64,000 bases of DNA from Apostichopus japonicus (Eukaryota > Echinodermata > Holothuroidea > Aspidochirotida > Stichopodidae), in NCBI RefSeq assembly GCF_037975245.1, contig NC_092561.1, forward strand, positions 4,762,001 to 4,826,000. Reading direction: 5' to 3'. Below the pieces are notes generated by a model. That model worked only from the letters and a program-made list of their open reading frames with translations, made no database searches and had not been told where the DNA came from. The translations under genes and the position numbers were made by a program. Position 1 is the first letter of the stretch. Each line of letters starts with the position of its first letter. Shown piece by piece: positions 1 through 14,500 of the stretch.

Positions 1-237
1 TTTTATTTCCAGACGATGTCATTTGGAAAATAAATTATACTGCTTCTCAGCTAGTTGATGTGGTAATTTACATTCAGACACATTAAAATGTCTTCTTTTT
101 TTTTGGTGATTGTATACTCTTGCTCTCACACCTTGATAATACCAGAATGTGAGACATACATGCACGGTTACAGTGACACTTGGCATATATATTCAACCTT
201 CGATATCGGAACCAAAAAGCAGATGAGAAAGACTTAC

Positions 238-372
238 CATTACAATTTTCACCAGTCCACCCAACTTGGCAAGCAGGAGGGCTACATATTCCCATTCTGT
301 TGTCACAGGACCCTCCATCTGCACAGTGACAGGTCTGTTTACAGTCAGCGCCAAAAGATCCAGCAGGACAAC
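238..372 (-). CDS. EGF-like repeat 3 exon of Tie-like gene
   Basis: This 135-nt, phase 1-1 exon has acceptor tacgtacag and donor gtaagtc. It encodes CPAGSFGADCKQTC, then a cysteine-rich stretch ending CQVGWTGENC. The next exon lies left of the window; no further exon is visible in bases 1-237. Confidence 0.8.
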
Positions 373-2453
373 CTGTACGTAAAGCACAAATTAACTGCGT
401 AACGACTGATATATTTTACTCCAAGGTACCAACCTATTGTTTGCAATAGCTCTATGTTTATGACAACTACAAGTACTACCTAAGCCTATGTATCTTCATG
501 TTTACATTTGTCTTACTGCTCTCTTTTTTTGGGGGGGGAGGGGTACGTGGGGGTGGGGGTATTCAAACTTTAGGGTCTAATTCCCCAACCTTATAACACC
601 CTCTGTCACGTTCACTTCAGAACTGGCAAATTAGAAATTGTCCATGAGGATCGGTTTATTGACGTGGACTTTGCATAGCAGTACTGATTGTAGGATGCTT
701 GCCAGTTTTAGTAACAAACTATCAAATTACTTTTAACGGGTATATATGATGGCAGACAATTTAAAAGTTATATTGAAGAGAACATTTGCTGGAAGTTTCT
801 TCCTCTACAATTGATAAACACATCTTCATTGCAGTTATGACCAGGATATTAATTCTTCAAATTTTGTGATGTTGTGAAAACCTCTGGCAATTGCAGAATG
901 ATGTTATCACAATAATTGAGCTGGAAATCTTGTTGTTATTCTTGATAATAATCCAATGCTTTATCTTTTGCATTTTGAAGGCAATTAAGAACATTGACAG
1001 CTAAACACTTCCAAAATGCAACATATTCCAAGGATAAATCAACAAGAAAATAATCGGAAGTAAACATTTTGAAGAAAGTCTGATATGGTTACATCTACTG
1101 TGGTTCTCATGTCCCATGGCCGGTTATGAAGCCTACGACAAGCCAAATAGCTTTAAGTAGTACAACAAATACTTTTTTCTGACCGAACCATGTTTTTCCT
1201 CTGAGCAAATAAATAATTGCTTTGAAAATGTAAGATATGGCATACATTCTATTTATAATGCGTTGCGAAAATAAAATTGCATTTGTCGGCCAGAAACTTA
1301 ATTTGGCATCTCAAAGCACAACCTCAAAGCCTATTAAGCATGACTCTAACATTGCAAAGAAAGGTTACTTGCCTCATGCTCTGTAGCTGAGCGCGCAGAT
1401 AAAGGAGGCTTGTTCATGCGCGGATAAAGGGGTTTGTGCGAAACCTCTACCTCCCCCTCCCCACCCCATTTCACACAAACACTCTTAACCATTCCAGCTT
1501 ACACCCATGATATGCCTAACTCAGGCTGGTGCTGAAAGTTTCATTACGTCTTTCTGAGAGCACCTCTAGACGTCCTACAACGATTATAGGTCCACTCTGT
1601 CCTTTATGAAGTCCTGGGTCCGCCCCTGTTTTTTACACGTTACGAAAGCTAAAACTTTGTATGATCGTGATAAGGAAGCTTTAGTGGGCCTGAAGTGCCA
1701 ACATGTTAGCTATCCAGCGATGGGTGGCTTTTACCGAGTATTTCTAAAAAAAATTGTACATATACTTTATTTTGACAATTTAGTGTTTACGTCAATTGGG
1801 TAATTATATTAATTGGGTATGCTTTTAGTTTTGTATGCAGCATCTGTTGCAACATATTTATTCAACCTCATACTGTTATGGTTTTCGTTCATTTATCAGA
1901 TTGTGCTACCGTCGGTTATGCAAAGCAAGCTGTCATTTAAAGTAGGTCTTGCCGTTGATCCTGTGGTTCAGTGCTATATGGATACTAAAATCCCACTCGA
2001 ACAATAGACTCATTAGCCTGAACTTAACATGTAAGTAGAATAAAAATGATAAAGTCCCTTTAATGGTGAAAACATCCTGTACATATATAGTCGTAGGAAC
2101 AGGAGATGCGGCAATTTGTCGCTGGAACGTGTCCCCTACCTTGAAAAGTGGCACATGTATGTTTCTGTCGCTAACTTATTCAACCAAACAAAGGGATGTA
2201 AGTGCTAAATCATTTAACTGGATCCTTTGTATTGCATAAGGAGACCGAACAATAAAATGTACAACTCTGGTTTATAAACTTCATAATACGTCTAATGTTC
2301 CATATCTTCTCCAAATTTCGTCAAAATGTCTTAAGGCAAAACTAGTGAAACTTAGCAAAGTAGCATTGTTGACATGAAGTAGCCGTCGTAACAGCTATAT
2401 TGTTTCGGTGTATTTCGTCGTCCAAGGGAGCGCCCAGTTGTGATTCCCAGGGA

Positions 2454-2537
<84 letters not shown>

Positions 2538-5500
2538 TAATTATTTAGCATTCATTTACAGTTGACTACCGGTGGATTCCGCCAAAGAAGTGGGTATTCT
2601 TATTTAAGGTTAACGTCGAATTTCATATAATAACTTCGATCATGTCTTTAGAGTTTATGTTTGCGGGCCTTACAGTAGGCCTAAGCAGTGAAGGCTAAGT
2701 AATGAATCATCAGAGTATACTCTACAACTGTGTCTACCCAGCTGTATTTGCAGGGTGGGTCAGCTGTACCATTCCCGGGATGGGGGTCGTGCGTGTGTGT
2801 ATTTGCGTGTTATTTTTGTCAGTATCATTTGGTTTAGCGAGCCCTGGAAGGTCAGATCATTCAGTTTTGTTGATTTTGGGTTGGCTAGGTTGTATATGTG
2901 TTCTTTGTATAACTAGTAGACTGTTTGCTCGTGGAGTGTTAGCACGTGGAGTGTGAGGTCAGCGGTTAACGCCGGTGCCTTCCAATCATAAGGTCCCCGG
3001 TTCCAGTCACTCCAAGATTAATGTATGTCGTCCAGTTACAGAGTTGTTGACAATTCATAATTATGGACGTTAAATATGAATGTAATAGACTGACTTCGGT
3101 CAGCTTGCGGCTTTGATAAACCAATGAGGCATCTTCGCGAGTTCCTGCTTGCAGGAGGATCTAAAATACATACATATATAAGTACTAGATTGTTATTGTG
3201 TTATTGTTTATCACAGGAAATAACTACGGCGCGGAAAGTTTACAAAATGATGGCGCTCTTTTTAAATAATTATTTTCATTATTTTCATTACTTCTTTCTA
3301 ATACAGATTGTATTAAAATTTATACAAAGCGGAAACTACTAGTAAGAATATTTCTTTGCTCCGTGCGCCAATATAATTACAATCATTTGGTTAAGACCCA
3401 AAGCTCCACCGGATTTCTGTCCCTCACTGTACGTTTGGTTAAGCTTCCTACGCGACTGCTGTAGAACTTGATACTTTACATACTGATCATAAATAATTTT
3501 ACTAAAAATAAGAAAGGCGAGAAGTTGCTTATGTTTTAATATTCGCTATCAACTATCAATCTGTCAGTTTAGTTCATTATTTACAACTACTTTGTGCTCA
3601 GTTTCTTTAGTTAACCTACCGCTTTCTAATACCTTATCTTCTATGTGTGTTTTACCATGCAACGAAAGTGGATTTTGACCTTGCCTTTTTTTCTTACCAT
3701 TCTTGCAGTCTAAGCCGTTGAATCCAGGGGCACATGAACAACCATACGGATCTTCGAGACAGAACAGTTGTCCTTTACAGTCCGGATTGAACCCAAGATC
3801 CACTAGCTCTGGGTCGCCACAGTTGTACTGGCAATTTTTACCGAAGCAATTTGGTCCACTCACTGGTGTGCAATAAAAAAGAGTATAATTTCATGATTAT
3901 CTATTTGTATGACACTGTGACCAAAACTAAAGAGAGACGGACAAGGGGACTGTAGTCCCTGGGCCAACTGGAAACTCGGAGAAGTAAGAGATAGACTTGT
4001 GTGCTCTGTACACTCCCATTCATAGTACTTTAAAATTTAAAAAAAAAAATGAGGGAGATTTCAGGAAGGGTATTTTGTGTCAGATTTGGCTATCGAATTA
4101 ACTCTCTGTGACAAAATGTGTGGAGAACATTTTATCTTAAACACGAAATTGTAAACTTGCCAAACCAATTACAATAACAAATATATTCCTATCACGAATT
4201 TCTGTACACACATATATACGCACCAACACACACATAACTTTAGACACCCATTTCAAAAATGTCCACCCCCTGCTAGTTTATAACTTTGTGTTACCCCTAT
4301 TAAGTCTGACCAACCCACCAAGTTTCAGTTGTAGCAACCCAATGGGTGAAGTGGGCAACAATTTTAGCACCAATTTCGCAAATTACAATATCTCATCCCC
4401 ACTACACTACATGTAATGGATGGGGGGGGGGAGTCTGAAATTCAAACAATTATGAGGAAGTACACTTGAAATGCTGATTTCAAAATTCTTCATGTCAAAA
4501 CAAATTTGAAATATTATTTAGGGTCACGTGTTAAACTATTAAAAATAGATGTTTTAAACATTAGGCTAAATTTATAAGAATATATGTCTCGAGTACTAGA
4601 ATACATTTATAAGAAAAGATATCTCAAATATTATACTACATTTGTACGAATAAATGTCTCGAACATAATACCACAGTTATAAGAATAGATGTCTCGAACA
4701 TAATACTACATTTATACGAATGGTGCCTTGAACATTAGACTAACTTTTTACTAATACTTACAAACTTCACAGCGTTCACCGGAGAAGCCTGGAGGGCAGA
4801 TACAACTACCATCACCTCGACAGACGCCACCATTATAGCAAATGCAGGACACTTCGCAGTTGTCACCAATCATATTGCTGGGACAATCTTTGGACGTGAA
4901 AAAAGTGGATCATGTATCACAAATACATTTTACTTTCGACTTGTTGATGATGTTATATAACCCCTTATCGATGCTGTGTCAGACAGGTCTATTTACGAGC
5001 AGTTAAATCAAATGGCGATTGTTTTTCAACTTTCTGTTTTTCAACGATTGTTTTCAAACTTTCAGTTTCTCAACTCTTGATCTAGAGAGTCAAACTCAGC
5101 ACCGAATTATTTTGAATAACCGAAAATATATGTAAGAATAAGATACTTACTACGAACAATTACTCTCATAATTGCATGTGGTTTGTTTCGACTCATATAG
5201 CATTCATACACGCCACTGTCTTGCGGTGTTACACTTGTCAGAGTAACAGAAGTCATTCTTTTCCACTTTTTTTGTTCTACTCCGTCTTTTCTCCAATTCA
5301 CCTTTTTGGATTTGGTACTAACTGCTAGTGTTAAATCTTCGCCCTTATTAATAGTTTTCGTCCAGAAATCTCTTGGGCGAATTTCTGTAAACGACGCAGA
5401 AGAAACATCTTATGATTGAAAAGGTGAGGAAAAATACACTGGATGAATACATTACGACGAAATACCAGAGATGATTGTCTTCCAATGTTTATTGTCTGGA

Positions 5501-8500
5501 GTTTGAACATTTGCATATATCACGTACATGTATAGACGTAGCTGTACACATGCCACAATAAAGGTTGGTGTGGTAACCCGATAGACATGTTATAGCATAT
5601 AGTTTTAGGTATTCCACGTTATGAGTTGTTGTGATAACCCGATGTTATTCAACAACTGAAAACTGATTGGACAATTGTCAAAGAAATTGAACGAAATTGA
5701 ACGTGAATGTCTTTGCTTCTCCAAAACTATTATTATGTTCGGGCTTTGAAAACTGGCAATACTTTATTTGAAACTCATTTTTCTGTTAATAGAATAATGA
5801 GCTGTGACCCTGCTCTTGTGAAACAAGTCTTTTGTAACTTACAACCCGTGCGCGTTTAATAAAAATAATGGGCTGTGCCCCTGCTCTTGTGGAACAAGAC
5901 GTGTGTACTTACTGGCCGTGCGTATTGTCACAGGAACTGCTATTACCACCTGTTCGAGCCCTTCTCCTGCTTTGCAAGCATATATTCCATTTCGTCTAGA
6001 TTCTGGTGATTTCTTCCCTGTCCTCTCTAGAGATCGTACTGTAACACCTGTCATTTCATTTTTAGTAACCTTTCCTCGTGGCATCTTACTTTGAAATTTG
6101 CCAGTAGACTGATATCTTTTGAAGATGACCGGGAAGGTATTCTCAGCTGTTGAGATTAGATTCACTTTACTTTTAGGTTTGTAAGCTGCTGCATTGAGGA
6201 TGCACGTAAAATCGTCCGGAAAGGATGGTGATGCCGCATTTTCTTCTCTCTTTGCCAGGTGGTCATTGGTATTACGATATCCTTTGGTACAACAGAAACG
6301 AAATCTGCGATTAGTTATGTATAGATATACATGTTAGGGACAGTCGTTTGCTATTCTTTCGGGAAGATTGCGCTTTACATGTGTTGAATTTTTTGTCGGA
6401 TACGTAGATGTTGAGCAGCTTATAGTTTCATCGCCAGAAAGCTGTTAAATATCTCTTCGAATATTTAATGTTGGTCTCTCTGGCGATAATTAGTTTCATG
6501 GTTCGACTCCATAACGGAAATTTGAATGCGCCAATACGGTAAGGTATCCAACTACGTGAAACTAATAGTGGCAATGTTTTTTCATTGACACGCAATCGTT
6601 TGGTAATAAACGAAAGATGTCTATCATTAATTTTAAGTATTCTATCATTACGATAAAAGTTAATAGCAACTGACTTGACCGTGACTATACAACTGTTTGA
6701 GGTTTTCAACAGGGGAAAGTGTAGGCATGTTATACTGCACCTTTCCTATGCATGGACACACTCACATACATACACATACACACATTGTTACCGTATATAC
6801 AGTATGTAAGTTAGATGAATCTTTGTATATATATATATATATATATCTATATAATTGAAAACGTTATGAGTTGGACAATTTAGAACAGTAAAGAAAACTT
6901 ATAGCCTCCACCGGGATTCGAACCCGGGCCTCCCGCTTTATATGCGGGCACCATAACCAACTAGGCTATGGACGCTGATTGTATGTCCAGAGGTTCGAAA
7001 CCGGTAAGGAAGGTCGTAATTCAACTGTAGGCGTTTGTCACCTGTATCGAACAATACTAGTTCTGTTTTTGGTGACATATTGGCCTTACTCTATAGAGAT
7101 CGGTTTCGGTTTCGTTTTCGAACCTCTGTCCGCATATAAAGCCCGGGTTCGAGTCCCGGTGAAGGCTGGAAGTTTGTTTGTATGTATGTATATGCTGGAA
7201 TAACCATCACGAGAATTGAAATACCATAGTTACAATACTTTTATCGCAGAGTTCCGTAAAGTATGCATATCATATGTATAAATTTATTTCTCCACAATTG
7301 TCTCGTATATGTCCTTCAAATATAACCTTTTATAATTTTTACCATTGGTGTGAGAACTCAGTAGGGGCAAAGAGGCTGGACGGTCTCGTTTTAATTCCAA
7401 ATTGGGTAGGCTAGAAATTTTCTGCATTTCTATAGTAATACTATAGAAAAATAGTTAGTAGAAATGTCCTTCCTAGTATTGCTCGATAATACAACTGGAT
7501 CTATTCAATTGGCCATATATAGTACCAAGTATAATTACAGTTTTCCATATTACAGACGAAACAGCTTTACTGAGCATTACTATCATATATACTGCTTAAA
7601 CTGCCAGTTCATTTACAACTTGTAAACACGAAGATTGTTACAACAGAAGTATGCTCATTACCATATTGAGCCAAAGAAGCGGGTCTATAAGAGGAAGAGA
7701 TTGATTAACGAAATATGTACAACACCGCCTTTATCACCATTAACAAACTTGGTATTTTAAGCTGCATGGTTTCAGTTTACCTAGCATTACATTTTTTAAG
7801 CTTCCTTTGTCTTTTTTTGGTGAATTATTTGTCAATCGTTAATACGTTATTGGCGATTTCAATGCAATATTTGAATTAGACAATACTTTGTTTCCGGCAG
7901 AACAACTCTCTCCTTTGGTAGTTTTCTAGTATGTTTCCGAACTCTATTGTTAGCACCCCAACATATTTAATTGGGTTATTTAATAAAGAAAAACGTGTCA
8001 GGAGTTATACGCAAACGACCTTAAATAAAACTGTAATATCATGCCTCTGTAAAACCATAACTTGATGCAAAGTGAGCAAGTCTATGGAATATATTCATCG
8101 GCTGTTTAGGGAAACATACATTTGTTGGCTTTGGTTACTTCAAGCAGTAGGTTTCCGGTTGTATATATATAAACAAAATTCAAAATTTGCCCAAGCACAG
8201 ATACCACGTAAATTTCTGGTTGAAAACAACGTGTTTTTAAAGTTTGACACAGTAGTATCTTAGACATGCACATGTTAGAAACCATGGTTATGATCACGTT
8301 GCGTAAAATCTTCATCTGTAAATGAAAACGAGCTCTTGCAAGTTTTAGCAATTTTGATATTCCCAGGTGTTGGAATATAAACATAAGCAGAGGATATCAG
8401 TCTGCAGACGGTTTCAAATTCATAGAATTCCTAAAGGTTTGTAGACTGTAATGTAAACTATAATTGCTGGTAAGGAGTATTATAATACATTGTATATTAA

Positions 8501-11500
8501 CCAAATGAGAATCATTGTCTTTGACCTTGCATCTGAAACCTGAGCCGCATAACTCTGTAAAGTGAAGGTACAAAAGTATTTTGCTCGTAGAGATCGTTTA
8601 CAGGAATCCATTCCTTAAGGATACTGGCAAAAAAATAACGCTTTCCATTTTATCTTTGAAATGAAATTTGGAACTTTCCAGCTTTTGGAAAGTACAATGT
8701 TTTAGGACTTTCGAACAGAATATTCAAATTGACAAAAATCAACTCAAATAGCTACTTTCTACAATGTGAACAGGTTCGCGAGAGGCGCTATAGTTTTGTC
8801 AGATGCACAAAATTATATACAAAATATATACCTGGGTAGTCCGGTTCATTTAAGCAATTTATTTGACATAGGGACAGGTACCGGGCATTGTGCAAGTGTC
8901 TGGCACTGCGCAGAAGTGTACCAAGGGCACTGCGAGGAGGTTGGGCACTACAAGGGTGTCGGGCACTGCACATAAGGTTGGACACGGCTTGACACGTGAT
9001 TTATAAAATGGCGCTATTCTATATCAATGTAAATAAACTTAGATCATCAATTGACAATCTTGGATTTTCGGTTGATATTATAAGTTTTATTCGAGAATCC
9101 AAGTTTGTCAGTCAAAAATTCAGGATCAGTCGTAAATTCTCGATAAACCTGGTTTATTCATCGATTAACCTTGATTCTTGACTGATAAACATATATTTCT
9201 AACCGCTTAACAGGGTTTTTGTATTAATTGGACATTTGGCTTGCCATACACGTTGTTTTTACAAACCCCACGGACGATGCCTCTAAATGTAACTGACGTT
9301 ATCTAGGCTATTTAATTACAACATGTTTCTGACCGTATAATGAATATTTCATTTCATTGAAATGATCGAGATTGATTCAAAGGTTTATAGAAAAGGTTTG
9401 TTGACTGTAATGTAGACTATTATTGCTGGCAAGGGGTATCATAATACCATATTAACCAAATGAGAACCATTGTCTTTGAGCTTGCATCTGAAACCTGAGC
9501 CGAATAACTCTGTAAACAAATTAGTGAAAGTACAAAAGAAAGTTTAACGTACAGACGGTTTTACAATAATCCATTCCAAAAAGCAAACTGGCAAAAAATC
9601 GCGCTTTCCATTTAAACTTTGAAATTAGATTCGGAACTTTCAAACTTTTGGAAAGTACAACGTTTTAGGACTTTCGAACAGAATATTCAAATTGACAAAA
9701 ATCAACTCACATAGTTACTTTCTACAATGTGACAGGTTCGCAAAAGGCGCTAATTTTGTCAGAAACACAAAAGTGTGCCGCTTGTTTCAAGACTAAAGCT
9801 CAACCGGTTGCAACAGTGCGTCGATTATATACCTCGTGTCCGGTTCATTTGAGTAATTTATTTGAAATACGGACAGGTACCGGGCATTGCGCATGTGTCT
9901 GGCACTGCGCAGAAGGTTGGACACGGCCTGCCATTGCCTATGATCTATACAATGGTACTACTTTATATATAGATGTGGATAAACTTGGATTATCAATCGA
10001 AAATCTTGGATTTTTGGTTGATATTACAAGTTTTATTCGAGAATCCAGGTTTATCAGTCGAAAATTAAGGATCAGTAGAAAATTCATTATCAGTCGAAAT
10101 TATTGATAAACCTTGATTCTTGACTGATAACCCTAAATTTCCAACCACTTAACAGGGGTTTTTATTGGACATTTGGCTTGCCCTACACGTTGTCCTTACA
10201 AGCCCGTCGGACGATGCCTCTAAATGTAACTTACGTAATTACGTAATTTCTTATTTCTCTTTAATCAGAAATACTCAGAATAAGAGAGAATTGTTTCTTT
10301 TAGGTGAAAGTCAGTGTTTGGAGGGGTACGAAGCAGAAATTTATTTGTTAGGTGACTACATTGATGACACGTTAAAAGGGGGAACTTGAGCGTATTAGAT
10401 AAACGCGACTAAAAGTTATATGATAAGATCTCGAGCACAATGGATTGAAGAAGGAGAAAATCCATCAATTTCTTTTCTCAACTTAGATAAAAGGAATAAT
10501 TGCGTAAATACGTTGATAAGCCATCTCACAAACGGTGATAATACAGATATTTTTGACCAAGAGAGAATTGCGAGGAGTATGAGTTGTATAAATCACTATA
10601 TGCTCAAATGAGGCTAATTTAAATGATATGGATCTCCAAGGAAAACTTTCTCATCTCATAAGGTTTATCTGACCATGGAGGGCCCTTTGTGTTATGATGA
10701 AGTTTATAATGCTTTAAAGAGCATGAAAAATAACAATCCCGGTTAAATTACTGTAGAATTTGTAAGTTTTTCTGAAATGAATTGGGTTGGTTTTTAGTTC
10801 GTTCATTAAATTGTGGTCATAAAAATTGGTCAGATGTCTGTTAACTCAGAGACATTTTTTTACCATCTTTCATTCAAACTTTGAATTCAATGTACAATTT
10901 TGTTTTTTCCATTTTCGTAAATAAACAATAGCTATTTCTTAAATAGCGACCATAATTGTGATATTAAAGCGATCGATTAACCAAGTATATTAGATATAAC
11001 CAATATCGAAATACATAATAAGAAATACATAATTCAAATACGAAATACATATTTCCCACGTAGCAGATAATCAAGGTATAACTGAATCAGGACAAATATA
11101 TAGTGACTCCGTAAACCTAAACACCAAAAAGAGAAGTACAACTAGAAAATGTTGCGTAAAGGTTATTATAAGAAATGGGAGAGCGAGTTTCGCACTTAAG
11201 AAGATATTTCTCCACCTGTAGTAAGAATTTAAACTGATTGAAGAATGCATTTGTATTTGAAATACCACTGTTCATTTTTTCCTGATAAATATAATACTTC
11301 ATATGAAAGATAAGGAAATTCATAGGGTGTTTGACTTGAAGACGATAACCAAAACATATATCTTGCTTAGAAAAAACAAATTGTCTATTTAATATTTTCT
11401 GCTCAACATTTAAAATAAAGTTGGCGGTAATTTTACACTAGGAGGTATATTATGTTACTCAGAGACATGGTATTATTATTTTAATTCTGAAGGGGGATAA

Positions 11501-14500
11501 ACCTAGGAATTTCTTTTTAAAATAGGTGACCTATCTCCTTTCTTAATATTATATATAAAATTGCAAGTTTGTGTATTGCTAATCATTTTAAGAATGTGCT
11601 ACCTCGTTTGATATCTTTTGATCAAAGGGGTTTAAGGTCGATGTATCGGCAATTGCATTCGTGTAACTTACGATATAATGTTTGATTTTTGCTATTGACT
11701 TAAGAAGGCTTTGGATTCAGTATCCCTGTCTTTTATAAGGAAGGTTTTACTCCTTTTCAACTTTGGTTCTTCGATTTTGTGATGGCTCGACTCTGTATGT
11801 TATCGCCACTGAATTCAGAAAGGAATTATTCTTATCAATGATTTGATTAATGAGAAAGGTTCTTTGTATAATTTTGACCTCTTTGCTAAAGTTTTATCTG
11901 TTGCGTGTAACTTTCTTGAATATTACGGTATAATTGCTGCAATAAAATCCTCGTGGAACGTTTTTTTTTTAATACCGATCATAAGCTTGATAATTCAGTA
12001 AATAGTTTTGTTTATGTCACACTTTGTGACCGTAACTTGTGCTGTTAGTCTGTCTATGACAAAATGTTGAACTCGACTTTAAACATAAATCTTATTCAAA
12101 ATAGTGTGAGAACCTGAGTGTTTTAGAGGATTCTTGGTCTTTATATTGCTCCGTTCCATTTCTTTGAACAAATGACGTACGGCTAAGGTGGTTTCAATAT
12201 AGAATACTTCACAGGATCATCCCTACTAATAAATATCTTAATATTATATATGTCATAGATAATAGTTTTTGTGTCATTGACACAGAAACAATCCAACATA
12301 TCCTTTATGATTGTAGTTTTGTAAGAATGATTTGGAAGAATTTACATTATCGTTTGAAAACACGGGAGAAACAAATACGTATATTGTTCTCTTTGGTGGG
12401 GATTTTCCCGCGAGTTAAACTTAATAATAATATTAGTAAATAATCATATTTTTCGATCAAATATGATGAAGAAAATATCATCAGTTCTTTCCTTACTAGA
12501 TTATTTTAAATATTAATTTAAATTTAACTAATATAATATTTAAATAAAATAAAACTGTTAACAAACTGCTTATCCACTAGAGAGCATGGCAGGATCTTCT
12601 TCAGAGGCTAAATGACAAGTAACAGTAACAGAAGGGACAGAAACACGCACGGAATACAGACAAGTTAATGAGCATGGTGAACACAAAGGGATAGATTTAA
12701 GGAGATTAGTAGACAAGGGACGGAGAGAAAAAAGCAACAGGGGAAGAGAAGAGGTAGGAGATAAACAGTGGAGGGACAAACAGAGGATTAAGGGAGGCGG
12801 GTAGGGAATAAACTTATTTATTTTCTGTACCTTCTGTTACTGTTACATTTATCCTCTGAAGAAGATCCTGCTAGGATCGAAACGTCAGGCCAACTTACTT
12901 TTACACATATTATATTTTTAAGCAGAATATGAAAGTAATATTTGGGGGAGATGTTGACAGCCGTGGTCTTATCTATTAGGTTTAGATATATAGTTTTTGG
13001 ACATTATTAATCTTAATAAGAGTATCACAGTAATTTGTACTTTGCCGATGGGGTTGAAATAGTTTTTCTTGTTCAATAATTTTGTATGGTATTTGTCTGT
13101 ATGTGTATGTCATGAGACAAAAACGGCACGAGTTAAAATCCCAATACTAATTATCTTTCATTGAAAGTATAAGGTGAGCTAAAGAACCAATATTTATGAT
13201 CTCTCATTGAAAGTATAAGGTGTGGTATAGAACCAATACTTATGATCTCTCATTGAAAGTATAAGGTGAGCTAAAGAACCAATACTTATGATCTCTCATT
13301 GAAAGTATAAGGAGAGCTAAAGAGCCAATACTTATGATCTCTCATTGAAAGTATAAGGTGAGCTAAAGAACCAATACTTATGATCTCTCATTGAAAGTAT
13401 AAGGAGAGCTAAAGAACCAATACTTATGATCTCTCATTGAAAGTATAAGGTGAGCTAAAGAGCCAATACTTATGATCTCTCATTGAAAGTATAAGGTGAG
13501 CTAAAGAACCAATACTTATGATCTCTCATTGAAAGTATAAGGTGAGCTAAAGAACCAATACTTATGATCTCTCATTGAAAGTATAAGGTGAGCTAAGGAA
13601 CCAATACTTATGATCTCTCATTGAAATTATAAGGTGAGCTAAAGAACCAATACTTATGATCTCTCATTGAAAGTATAAGGTGAGCTAAAGAACCAATACT
13701 TATGATCTCTCATTGAAAGTATAAGGTGAGCTAAAGAACCAATACTTATGATCTCTCATTGAAAGTATAAGGTGAGCTAAAGAACCAATACTTATGATCT
13801 CTCATTGAAAGTATAAGGTGAGCTAAAGAACCAATACTTATGATCTCTCATTGAAAGTATAAGCTGAGCTAAAGAACCAATACTTATGAACTTTTCTTGA
13901 AAATATAAGGTGAGTTAACTCAGAACCAATACTCATGATCTTTCATTGAAAGTATAAGGTGAGGTACGTATAGAACCAATACTTATGATCTCTCATTGAA
14001 AGTATAAGGTGAGGTATAGAACCAATACTCATGATCAGTGGCGTAGGAAGGTAATTTTGAGTGGGGGGCTGAAGACTGATGGCCGGCTGGGGGAGGGGTC
14101 TAAGGGGAGGGGAATTTTTTGCATTTCCAGGTGGCCTCAGATGCAATTTGGTGCAATATAGCACACTTCAACACCCACTCCCTTTTGTAAACTTAATTTT
14201 GTATTTTCACCTGGCCTTAGATGCAATTTGGTGCTCCAAATGAGATTTTTTTTCTCATTTGGAAATGAAAAAGGGGTTTTCTGACTTGCGAAGCGGGGGG
14301 GGGGCGGAATGATACTTCCGCCCCTCCACCTTTTTCACTGGGGGGCTGGCGCCCCCCCCCCCCCTCCCAGCCCCCCGGTTCCTACGCCCTTGCTCATGAT
14401 CTTACATTGAAAGTATAAGGTAAGGTATAGAACCAATACTCATGATCTTTCATTGAGGTGAGGTACGTATAGAACCAATACTTAGTACATGTCGTTGAAA

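Larger units (their letters stand above)
373..3697. other. Intron of Tie-like gene between EGF exons 5 and 6
   Basis: No supported exon. It holds a TA microsatellite at 2455-2534 and a SINE at 2948-3178. The rest, including 373-2450, looks like unique AT-rich sequence with short homopolymers and chance reading frames. Confidence 0.6.

Noticed and set aside
6905-6975. A functional tRNA gene
   Set aside because: The anticodon ATA, an acceptor mismatch and the inverted second copy favour a tRNA-derived repeat.
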